DNA of 64,000 bases. It comes from Nocardia sp. CC227C (GTDB lineage: Bacteria; Actinomycetota; Actinomycetes; Mycobacteriales; Mycobacteriaceae). The DNA lies in assembly GCF_030767025.1 (NCBI RefSeq), contig NZ_JASITE010000002.1:1-64000 (forward strand). Reading direction: 5' to 3'. Position numbers and translations under genes: made by a program. The stretch's first letter is position 1. Every line of letters begins with the position of its first letter. The notes under the pieces are model-generated. The model made no database searches, was not told the origin of the DNA, and worked only from the letters and a program-made list of their open reading frames with translations. Of this stretch, positions 8,842 to 18,900 are shown one piece after another.

Positions 8842-10836
8842 ATGGCGCTACCGAAGCCACTGATCCTGGTTCTGACCGGCTTCCTGCTGGCCGTCACACT
8901 GCTGGCCACTCCGCCCGCCGCGGTGCGGGCCGAGCAGCCGACGCGACTGCCCGGGTACGTCACCGACACCGCGCAGGTGTTGAGCGACGCGCAGGAGGCC
9001 GAGGTCACGGCGGCCGTGGAGAAGCTCTACGACGCCGAGCGCGAGCGGCTGTGGATCGTCTATGTGCGCGACTTCGCCGGGATGGACCCCCGGGAGTGGG
9101 GTGAGCGCACGGCGGCGGCCTCGAATTTCGGGGACCGCGACGTGCTGCTGTCCGTCGCCGTGGACGACCGCGCCTACGCCTTCACCGGCAGCCTCCCCCA
9201 CGAGGTCGGCGAGAGCGAGCTGGACCGCATGCTCACCGACGACGTGGAGCCGCGGCTGCGGGCCGAGGACTGGGCCGGGGCCGCGGTGGCGACCGCGAAC
9301 GGGCTGTCGGCGGCGATGAACCCGCCGGGGACGAGCATCCTGCCGCTGCTGATCGCCGCCGCGGTCGTGGCACTGGTGCTGGCGGGGCTGTGGTGGTGGT
9401 CGCGGTCCCGGCGGGCCGAACGGGAGCGTCGGGAACTGGAGCGGGTGCGGGAGATCGATCCCACCGACACCGCCGCGCTGGCCGCACTGCCGCTGCCGAC
9501 CCTGGACGCGCGCTCACGGGAACTGCTCGTGGACACCGACAACGCGATTCGCACCAGTACCGAGGAATTGCGTTTGGCCGCCGACGAATTCGGCGACACC
9601 ACCACCGCACCGTTCGCCGCCGCCTTGGAGGCCGCGAAACACGCACTGGCCAAAGCGTTCTCGATCCGACAGCAGCTCGACGACGCGATCCCGGAGTCCC
9701 CGGATCAGCGCCGCACCATGCTGGTGGACCTCATCGCCACCTGCGGGCGGGCCGATCGGGAACTCGACGCCAAGGTCGAGGAATTCGACGGCATGCGGAA
9801 TCTGCTCATCAACGCCGGTGACCGGTTGGACGGGCTGACGCGGAGCCTGGTGGAGCTGACGGCGCGGATGCCGGGGGCGGAGGCGACGCTGGACACGCTG
9901 GTGCGGGAGCATCCGGCGTCGGTGATCGCGCCGATTCGCGACAATGTGAGCATGGCGCGCGAGCGAATCGCGTTCGCGGAGCACAGTATCGAGCAGGGGC
10001 GCGCCGCGGCGGCGCGACCCGTTGGCGAGCAGGGTGCCGCGGTCGGAGCCATTCGCGCCGCCGAGTCGGCGGTCGAGGCGGCGCGGACGCTGCTGGACGC
10101 CGTGGACACCGCCGCGACCGATATCGCCGCCGCACGATCCGGGCTGGCCGGGATGGTGGCGGAGCTGCGCCGCGATCTCGCCACGGCCGAAACCCTCGGC
10201 GACCACGGCGGAACCGAACTCCCCGCGGCGACCGCCGAAGCGCGCGCGGCCCTGGACGACGCCACCACCAACGGCGAGGCCAACCCGCTCGGGGTCTTCC
10301 AGCGGGCGGTGGCCGCGGACACCGCGCTGGACAAGGCGATCGCCGCCGCCACCGATCGCAAACTGGCCGCCGACGATCTGGCTCGACGCCTCGATCAGGC
10401 CATGACGGCCGCGCACGGACGCATCAACGCGGCGGCCGATTTCATCAGCACCCGGCGCGGCGGCGTGGACGCCGAGCCCCGCACCCGGTTGGCCGAGGCG
10501 CAGCGCAATCTGGAGCGGGCGCGGGAACTCGCCACCACGGACCCCGGCGAGGCGCTGCGATCGGCCCAGCGCGCAGTGGAACTCGGCACCACCGCCTTGC
10601 ACACCGCCGAGGCGAATGTGCGGTCCTGGCAGGCCAGCCACGCACCCACCGGCGGTTCCCAGACCGGCGCGGTGCTCGGCGGCATTCTCGTCGACGGCAT
10701 GCTGCGCGGAATGGGCACCGGGTACCGGCGCGGCAGCGGATTCCGTCGTGGTGGAGGTGGCGGCCGGGGCTACGGGCCCGGATCCTTCGGCGGCTCGCAG
10801 GGCTCGCGACGCATCAGCCGCGGCGGGCGTTTCTGA
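8842..10836 (+). CDS. TPM-domain membrane protein with long helical region, Rv2345-like
   Basis: A 664-residue envelope protein. The chosen ATG gives a clean signal sequence (LILVLTGFLLAVTLLATPPAAVRA) ahead of a TPM domain of the YgcG/Psb32 type (about residues 30-150). A transmembrane segment near residues 172-192 follows, with a basic stop-transfer. Then comes roughly 400 residues of Ala/Glu/Arg-rich, probably coiled-coil helix, and a C-terminal Gly/Arg-rich tail (RRGGGGGRGYG). The domain therefore lies outside the membrane and the helices and basic tail inside. Size and location next to dgt match M. tuberculosis Rv2345. Precise function is unknown; TPM proteins have been tied to phosphatase activity and photosystem repair elsewhere. 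Confidence 0.85.
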   Translation: MALPKPLILVLTGFLLAVTLLATPPAAVRAEQPTRLPGYVTDTAQVLSDAQEAEVTAAVEKLYDAERERLWIVYVRDFAGMDPREWGERTAAASNFGDRDVLLSVAVDDRAYAFTGSLPHEVGESELDRMLTDDVEPRLRAEDWAGAAVATANGLSAAMNPPGTSILPLLIAAAVVALVLAGLWWWSRSRRAERERRELERVREIDPTDTAALAALPLPTLDARSRELLVDTDNAIRTSTEELRLAADEFGDTTTAPFAAALEAAKHALAKAFSIRQQLDDAIPESPDQRRTMLVDLIATCGRADRELDAKVEEFDGMRNLLINAGDRLDGLTRSLVELTARMPGAEATLDTLVREHPASVIAPIRDNVSMARERIAFAEHSIEQGRAAAARPVGEQGAAVGAIRAAESAVEAARTLLDAVDTAATDIAAARSGLAGMVAELRRDLATAETLGDHGGTELPAATAEARAALDDATTNGEANPLGVFQRAVAADTALDKAIAAATDRKLAADDLARRLDQAMTAAHGRINAAADFISTRRGGVDAEPRTRLAEAQRNLERARELATTDPGEALRSAQRAVELGTTALHTAEANVRSWQASHAPTGGSQTGAVLGGILVDGMLRGMGTGYRRGSGFRRGGGGGRGYGPGSFGGSQGSRRISRGGRF

Positions 10837-10910
10837 CCGGTGGCCCGGCTCCGCGGGCGATGCGCGCCGTTTCGCAACCGGAGATCGGAACCGCGGACTA
10901 GCGTGGGCTC

Positions 10911-11351
10911 ATGACAGCCGAGCATGGTTACGCCAAGTTCGAGCACGGATTTCCGCTACCCGCACATGCCAGCCCGGCCGCGATCCGGTCCTGTCTGGAC
11001 CCTGCGGATGTGCAGCGCTTCGATCGCGAGTACTCCGACGCCTTGGACGCGGCGCGCGAAAGTCTCGACCTCACCGGATTGTTCGACACCCTGGCCACCT
11101 GGCGGCACACCGCCGATCGCGCGCTGCTGCCCGACGGCCGGGTGCCGGTGCGCTGTGTGCTGCTCTTCGGCGACGAGGCCCGTCTCGTCACCCCCTGGCA
11201 CCTGGGCCGGGATCTGCTGCGCCTGCCCGCGTCGGTGATCGCCCGCGCCTGCGATATGCCCGCCAACGAACTCCCGGGCCGCTACTTCACCGCGGCCGGA
11301 GACCACGACGACCTGCACGACTTCCGCCTGGTCAACGACCCGCGGCTGTGA
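10911..11351 (+). CDS. Hypothetical protein with DUF6247-like N-terminus
   Basis: A 146-residue soluble protein without signal peptide or membrane segment. Residues about 20-65 (AIRSCLDPADVQRFDREYSDAL...LDLTGLFDTLATWRHTA) resemble DUF6247 proteins, which are often found near toxin-antitoxin-like genes in actinobacteria. The C-terminal half is not recognised. It is preceded by a 74-bp gap after the TPM gene and is convergent with the molybdoenzyme gene. No toxin partner is seen beside it. Confidence 0.6.
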   Translation: MTAEHGYAKFEHGFPLPAHASPAAIRSCLDPADVQRFDREYSDALDAARESLDLTGLFDTLATWRHTADRALLPDGRVPVRCVLLFGDEARLVTPWHLGRDLLRLPASVIARACDMPANELPGRYFTAAGDHDDLHDFRLVNDPRL

Positions 11352-11369
11352 GGCGTCGCGGGCCGCGCG

Positions 11370-12812
11370 TCAGGCGTCGACCGTGACCCGGTGCAGGCCG
11401 CCCGGACCGAGCGGGTAGGGCGGGCGCACGTCGGCGTCCTGCACCTCGCCGGAGCGGCTGGTGACGCGGGCCTCCACGGTGTGCGGGCCGGGCGGCAGGT
11501 CGACGACGGTACGCCAGCGCCGCCAGGCCGCCGGTGCGAGTTCGGCGCCGAGTTCGACCGGGAGCCACTCGGTTTCGTCGATCCGGATATCGACACCCGC
11601 CACGCCGTGCGGCGGTGCCCAGGCGACGCCCGCGACGGTGCACTTGCCGGAGCCGGGGCTGCCCACCGAGGCGACGTCGATGCGGGCCTGCGGGCGCACC
11701 CACAGCGGATCGCTGGTCCAGCCGCGCTTCCACCAGTAGTCCACCTGGCTGTCGTCGGTGAGCTCCAGTTCGGTGAGCCATTTCGCGCCGGTGTACTGGC
11801 CGTACAGGCCGGGCACGAAAACCCGGGCCGGGAAACCGTGTTCGGGGGCGAGCGGTTCGCCGTTCATGCCGATGACCAGGTACCCGGGCCACTCGCCGGT
11901 GCGCAACGGGGCCAGTGGCAGCGAGATGGTGAATCCGTCGCTGGCGCGGGTGACCAGCCGGGTGGCCCCGGATTCGGGCAGGGCGTGATCGAACAGCGTG
12001 GTCAGCGGCACCCCGAGCCAGCGGGCGTTCCCGGCGCGCCCGGCGGCGACGGTGTTGTGCACGCACACCATGACCGCGTCGAATTCCTCGGCCTGCTCGG
12101 CCAATTCGCGCAGTGACAGCCGCAGCGAATGCGCGACCATACCGCGGATGGACAGCCGCCAGTGTTCGGGGTCGAGCCGGGGTGGGCGCGCATTCACATC
12201 CGCCACATAGAACTTCCCGCTCGTGGTGATGAGCGGCGACAGTCCGGGTTCGATGCCGAGGCCGTCGTCGGGAATCGGCTGACGCGCGCCCAGCGGGCCG
12301 ACCCGTTGCGCGCGCTCCCGGTAGCGCCGGTCGGCCCGGCGCAGCAGGGTCTCGGCACCGGCGAGGAGTCCGACACCGGCGGTGGCCCAGAGCAATCGGG
12401 CGCCGAGCCCGCGTGGCGGACGCCGCAGTCCGGCGCTCAGCACGGCGGTCGCGGCGGCGCTCCCGGCGACCGCGGCGCCGGAACGACTCGGTCGCCGCAG
12501 CGACAGCGCGCCGACCCCCGCCCCGGCGGCGAGCGCGGCGGGTACGCGCAGCCGTTCGGGCAACGCCGACAGTCCGGCCGCGGCGGCGACACCGCCCAGC
12601 ACGGCGCCGAGGCGGGTGGTCTCCTTGTCGTGTTCACCCGACATGGCCACGGTCGCCTCGACGATCGGCGTCGGCGCGGTGTCGACCAGCAGCCGACTCA
12701 CCCCGTCGATGAGCGAGCCTCCACCGCTCGCGGCGATCAGCTCACCGGTACCAAGGGCACCCAGTCCCACCGCGGCGGCCCCGAACACCCGGCGCTTCCC
12801 GTTCCTCGACAC
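11370..12812 (-). CDS. Membrane-anchored molybdopterin-dependent oxidoreductase (sulfite-oxidase family)
   Basis: About 480 residues. The C-terminal 270 residues form a sulfite-oxidase-type molybdopterin domain: VMVCVHNTV contains the cysteine that would ligate Mo, followed by GNARWLGVPL and then the dimerisation/Ig-like domain with WWKRGW and GVAW. The N-terminal ~170 residues carry several hydrophobic Ala/Gly-rich segments. A KRRVFGAAAVG run follows the start, partly like a twin-arginine signal, and fits export of a cofactor-loaded enzyme. I chose GTG at 12812; a longer frame to 12938 would overlap the NRPS 3' end by 17 bp and lacks family features. M. tuberculosis Rv0218 has a similar layout. 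The substrate is unknown, and a role in NRPS product modification is not supported. Confidence 0.8.
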   Translation of the reverse strand: MSRNGKRRVFGAAAVGLGALGTGELIAASGGGSLIDGVSRLLVDTAPTPIVEATVAMSGEHDKETTRLGAVLGGVAAAAGLSALPERLRVPAALAAGAGVGALSLRRPSRSGAAVAGSAAATAVLSAGLRRPPRGLGARLLWATAGVGLLAGAETLLRRADRRYRERAQRVGPLGARQPIPDDGLGIEPGLSPLITTSGKFYVADVNARPPRLDPEHWRLSIRGMVAHSLRLSLRELAEQAEEFDAVMVCVHNTVAAGRAGNARWLGVPLTTLFDHALPESGATRLVTRASDGFTISLPLAPLRTGEWPGYLVIGMNGEPLAPEHGFPARVFVPGLYGQYTGAKWLTELELTDDSQVDYWWKRGWTSDPLWVRPQARIDVASVGSPGSGKCTVAGVAWAPPHGVAGVDIRIDETEWLPVELGAELAPAAWRRWRTVVDLPPGPHTVEARVTSRSGEVQDADVRPPYPLGPGGLHRVTVDA

Positions 12813-12921
12813 AGTCGAACCTGCTTCCCACACGATCGGTCGTCTCGGCCCATTGTTCCCCAACCCGGACAACCCCTCGCAGGGTTCGCCGCCATCGGCC
12901 GGAAATCCGGAGAATGCTCGG

Positions 12922-15900
12922 TCACGCGGTACGGACACCGGACCCGTGGCGCGCCAGGTACGCGTCCACGTGCGGACCGATGTGGGCCAGCGCTTCCGGC
13001 GTGATCAGCCTGTTGTGCTCGAATTCGAGCGTGACCTCGTGTATTTCGCCGTCGATATAGGGGGCCCAGGTGTCCACGTTGGGTTCCGGCGGCCCGGCCG
13101 CGGCGGTGAAGAACAGCAGGTCGCCGTCGAAGACGCCGGGACGGTGAGCGCCGATGCGGTGCAGCAGGCGACGCAGGTCACGGTAGAGGCGGTCGAGGTC
13201 GGCGGCCGTGAGGGCGGCGGCCCCCGTGGTGGCGCGCAGCAGTTCGGCGGCGCGCTCGGCGGTGATGGCGACGCCCTCCGGCACGTCCACCCCGCCGAAC
13301 TCGGCGAGCAGGAGTTCGGGGGCGGGCATCCCGTCGTCGGTGACCTCGGCGTCGGCGCGGGCGTCCATCATGATCAACGAGGGCACCGCCGCGCCGCGAC
13401 GGCGCAACTCCACCGCCACGGCATGGGCCAGCAGCCCACCCGCCGAATAGCCGAGCAGGTGGTAGGGGCCGTGCGGTTGGGTCCGCTGGATCTCGTCGGC
13501 GTACCGGTCGGCGAGGTCGCGGACGGTACCGCCCTCGGAGAGCTCCGGTGACTGGATGCCGTGCACGGGCCGCGCCGGGTCGATGTACCGCACCAATCCC
13601 GCGTAGCACCACGCCAATCCGATGGCGGGGTGGACGCAGAACAGCGCGGGTGCGGTGCCGGTCGACCGCAGCGGAAGAACGATGCCCGCATCCACGGAAT
13701 CGGGTGCGGTGTCGCTCAGGCGGCGGGCCAGGGCGGCCGGGGTGGGTTCGGCGAACATCCAGTGCAGCGCGACGGCGTCGCCCGTGCTCGCGCGCAACCG
13801 CTCGACCAGCCGAACCGCCGCCATGGAGTTGCCGCCGTGGTCGAAGAAGTTGTCGTCCACGCCGATTCGCGGACTCGCCAGCACGGCCTCGAAGGCATCG
13901 ACCACCAGCCGTTCCAGTGCGGTGCGGGGTGCGCGGTAGGGACGCGGCGGGGTCGGTTCCTGGCGGCCGCGCACGGTGGGGATGCCGGTGGCCGTGACCG
14001 CACCGGTCCAGCCGGTGAGCGCGGCGAGGGTGGTGTCGGGTGCGGTGGTCGCCGCCTCGAGCAGGCGCAGGAAGCCCTCCGCCATGGCCTGGGCGGTGCC
14101 GCGGTCGAACAGGTCGGTGGCGAAGATGAGCGAGCCGGTGATGCCCGCGGGCTCCCCGGCGGGGCCGAAGTGCTCGGCGAGCATCCACTCCAGGTCGAAT
14201 TTGGCACCGGGGGCCGCGGTATCCAGCGGCCGAATGCGCAAGCCGGGCAGGGTGGTTACCGCGGGGGGAAGATTCTGGAAGGCCAGCAGCACCTGGAACA
14301 GCGGGTGGTGCGAGGTGTCGCGGGTCGGTGCCAGCGCCTCGACCACCTGCTCGAAGGGGAGGTCGAGATTGCCGTAGGCGGCCAGGTCGGCGCGGCGGGT
14401 GTCGGACAGCGCGGCGGCGAAGCTCAGCGCCGGGTCGAGATGTGAACGCAGCACGACGGTGTTGACGAACATGCCCACCAGCTCGTCGAGTTCCCCGTCG
14501 CCGCGTCCGGCGACCACCGAGCCGATGGCGATATCGGGGACGCCGGACAGCCGGGCCAGCAGGACCGCGAGTGCGGTGTGCGCCACCATGAACGGACTCG
14601 CTCCGTATGCCCGGGACAGGACGTGGACGCGGTCGTGCACCTCGGCCGGGATGGTGAAGGCGATGCGGTCGCCGCGGCCCGAGGGGCTGGCCGGGCGGGG
14701 CCGGTCGGTGGGGATGCCGTGCCGTTCGGGCAGCCCGTCGAGTGTGGTGCGCCAGAACTCCAGCTGGCGGTGGGCGAGACCGGCCGGGTCGTCGGCGGCA
14801 CCGAGCAGATCGTGTTGCCAGAGGGCGTGATCGGCGTATTGCAGGGGCAGCGGCGTCCACCGCGGCGGTTCGCCCGACAGGCGCGACGCGTAGGCGGCCA
14901 GCACATCTCGTGCCAACGGTCCCATCGACCAGCCGTCGGCGGCGATGTGGTGGACCGCCATGGCCAGCACGGCGTGCTCGGGTGCCAGGCGCAGCGCCCA
15001 GACGCGCAGCGGGGTTTCGCGGGTGAGGTCGAAGCCTCGGAACAGTCGCGCCGCCACCGCGTCGTCGAGGTCTTCGGCGGCCACCTCGAGTTCGGTCAGC
15101 GGTGTCGATCCCGGTGTGGGAGGCAGGATCTCCTGCCACGGCAGGCCGTCCGCGTCGGCCGGATAGCGGGTCCGCAGGATCTCGTGCCGCGCCACCACAT
15201 CGTCGAGCGCGGCGCGCAGTGCCGGAATGTCCAGTGCCCCGGCGATATCGAACGCACCCGGGATATTGTATGCCGGTGAGTCGGGATCGTAGCGGTTCAG
15301 GAACCACATGCGACGCTGTGCCGCCGACAGCGGGATGCGTTCCGGTCGTGGCCGCGGACCGGGCCGGGTACGGCCGGACGCCGCACCGGCGGTGACGAGC
15401 TCGGCCAGCTCCGCGACCGTGGGCGCGTCGAACAGCGCCCGCACCGGCACGGCGGTGTCCAGCGCCGCGCCGAGACGGGCGACCACGCGGGTGGCGATGA
15501 GCGAATTGCCGCCGAGGGCGAAGAAGTCGTCGTCGAGCCAGACCCGGTCGACCGCCAGCACCTCCCGGTAGGCCGCCGCCACCGCGCGTTCGGCGGCGGT
15601 TTCGGGCATGCGCCGTTCGGCGGCGGTGTGCTCCGGCGCGGGGAGTGCGTCGCGGTCGAGCTTGCCATTGGCGGTGCGCGGCAGGGATTCCAGCGCCACG
15701 ACGGCCGAGGGCACCATATAGGACGGGAGTCGCTGTGCGGCAGTCTGTCTCAGCTGCCTGACATCCGGCGGCCCGGCCTCGCCCACCACGTAGGCGACCA
15801 GCGCGGCACCGCGGCCGTCGTCACGAATGGCGGCCACCGCGCGGGCGACGGCCGGGTCGGCGGTGAGCGCCGCCTCCACCTCGCCGAGTTCGATGCGCAG

Positions 15901-18900
15901 ACCGCGCAATTTCACCTGATTGTCGGTGCGACCCAGGTATTCGAGCTCGGCGCCGCGCCGCCGCACGAGGTCGCCGGTGCGATACATGCGCTCACCGGCG
16001 GCGCCGTACGGATCGGCGACGAAACGGGCCGCGGTCAGGTCGCCGCGCCCGATATAGCCACGGGCGAGGGTGATCCCGGACAGGTACAGCTCTCCCACCA
16101 CACCGTCGGGGACCGGGCGCAGCCGGTCGTCGAGAATCACGGCCCGCACGCCGGGGGCGGGCGTGCCGATGGTGACGGTGGCCCCCGGATGCAGTGCGGC
16201 GCTGCCGGTGGCCCACACCGTCGCCTCGGTCGGGCCGTAGTCGTTGTAATGCGATCGGCCCGGGGCGGACCAAGCGGCCACCAGCTCCGGCGGGCAGGGC
16301 TCGCCGCCGTTGATGATCACGCGCAGCTCGTCCAGCCCGGCCGGATCGACCGTCGCCAGCGCCGACGGGGTGAGCGCGATATGCGAGACCCGCTCGCGTG
16401 CCAGCAGATCCGCCAGTTCGCCGCCCGCGAAGACGGTCGGCGGGGCCACCACCAGACAGGCCGCCGCGCTCACCGCCATGACCAGCTCCAGCACCGAGGC
16501 GTCGAAACTCGGTGAGGCGACGTGCAGTACCCGGGAGTCGGAGGTGATGCGGCACCGCTTCCGCTGTGCCGCGGCCATATTCGCCAATCCGGAGTGGGTG
16601 ACCAGCACGCCCTTCGGGGCACCGGTGGAGCCCGAGGTGAACAGCACGTAGGCCGGGTGTTCGGGCCGGATCCGGGGCGGGGGTTCGCGCTGCTCGTCGG
16701 CGGCGGTCCCGTCGATGTCCGCGCCGTCCAGATTCCACCAGCGCACGGTGGCGGGCAGGCGGTCGCGCCAGGCGTGCACGGTCAGTCCGAGCCGCACCCC
16801 GGCCGTGTCGACGATGTGCGCGATGCGCTCCGGCGGATAGGTCGGGTCCACGGGTACGAAGGCGGCCCCGGTGCGGGCGATGGCCCAGACGGCGAGAACC
16901 GATTCCAGAGATCGCGGGATGCCGACGGCCACCAGGGTTTCCGGTCCGGCGCCCGCGCGGGTCAGCAGCCGTGCCAGCCGCTCGGCGCGAGCGTCGAGTT
17001 CACGGTAGGTGAGCTGGCGGTCCGCGCAGCGGACGGCGAGGCCGTCCGGGTTGGCCGCGACGGCCTCGGCCAGCAGGTCCGCCAGCGGGAGCGGCGGCGC
17101 GGCGGGCGGGGTGTGCTCGCGCAGGCGGGCCAGTTCCGTCTCGGTGCACAGCTCGATATCTCCCACCGGCCGCGCCGGGTCGGCCGTGACGGCGGTGAGC
17201 AGTCCCACCAGGCGGCGCAGCAGCGTTCGCACGGTATCGGCGTCGAACAGGTCGGTGGCGTAGTCGCAGCGCAACCGCATGCCGTCCGCACCGCCGGATA
17301 CGGTGAGGCTCAGGTCGAATCGGCTCACGGTCCGCGGCAGCTCCAGAGGCGCGACCGTCAGGCCGGGGAGGGTGAACTCCGGCCGGGCGAGGTTCTGGAA
17401 CACCAGCATGACCTGGGTGATCGGGTGCCGGGCCGCCGAGCGTGCCGGTGCCAGCTCCTCCACGAGCCGCTCGAACGGCAGCTCCGCGTGGCCGAAGGCG
17501 TCCAGGTCGGTGCGGCGCACGCGCTCGAGCAGTGCGCCGAAGCCCTCCTCGGCGCGGATATCGGTGCGCAGGGCGAGCGTATTGACGAACATGCCGACGA
17601 GGTCGTCGAGTTCGCGTTCCCCGCGTCCGGCGACGGGCGTGCCGATCACCACCTCGCGCGCACCGCCGAGGCGGGCCAGCAGGATCGACAGCGCGGCGTG
17701 CAGGACCATGAACGGGGTCGCGCTGCCTGCCCGGGCACAGCGGTCCACGGCCGCCACCAGGTCGGCGTCCAGACGGTCGGACACTTCGGCCGCGCGATGC
17801 GAGGCACGAGCCGGGCGGGGTCGGTCGGTGGGCAGGTCCAGCTGCTCGGGCGCGTCGGCGAGGACTTTGGTCCAGTATCGAAGCTGTTGGTGCAGTAGGG
17901 ATTCCGGATCATCGGCGGACCCGAGCCGGGTGTGCTGCCAGAGGGTGTAGTCGGCGTACTGCACCGGCAGCGGCTGCCACGTGGGTGCGGCACCGTCCAC
18001 CCGCGCGGTATAGGCGGTCACCACGTCCCGGACCAGCGGCGCCATCGAGTATCCGTCCAGGGCGATATGGTGGGCGACCACCACCAGGACGAACTCGTCG
18101 GACCGCTCGACCCGGAACAGCCGCAGCCGCAGCGGAACCGAGGCGGTGACATCGAATCCGGTGCCGACGGCCGCCGCGACCGCCGCGCCGATATCGGCCG
18201 CGCGCACGGGGATCGGGGTCAGGTCGAGTTCCACCGCCGCGGCCGTGACGACCCGCTGGCTGCCGACGCCATCGCTGTCCGGGTAGACGGTGCGCAGGGC
18301 TTCGTGCCGTTCCAGCACGTCGACGAGCGCGTGGCGCAGGGCCGTTCGGTCGAGGTCACCCGAGAGCCGCAGGGCCAACGGGATGTTGTAGGCCGGGGAC
18401 GTCGGGTCGTAGCGGTTCACGAACCACATCCGCTGCTGAGCCGGAGACAGCGGTATCCGGTCGGGCCGCGGGCCCGGCACCAGCGGTGGCGCGACGGCGG
18501 TCGCGGCCGAGGCATCCAGGCGGCGGGCGAGATCGGCCACCACGGGTGCCTCGAACAGGGTGCGCACCGGGACCGTGGTGTGCAGGGCGGCGCTCAGGCG
18601 GGCCGCCACCCGGGCCGCGAGCAGCGAATCGCCGCCGAGGGTGAAGAAGTCGTCGCGCGCCCCTACGCGATCGGCGTGCAGTACCTCGGCGAGGACATCG
18701 GCCACGACGGCCTCGGTACCGGTCGGGGCCACGTACTCCGTGTCCGGCGCTTCGGGTTCCGGCAAGGCGCGCAGGTCGACCTTGCCCGTCGCCGTGCGCG
18801 GCAGTTCGGGCAGCACGGTGATACTCGACGGCACGAGGTAGCGCGGTAGCCGCGAGGACAGCCACGCGGCCAGCTCGGTGCCCGACAGCGGCCCGGTCGG

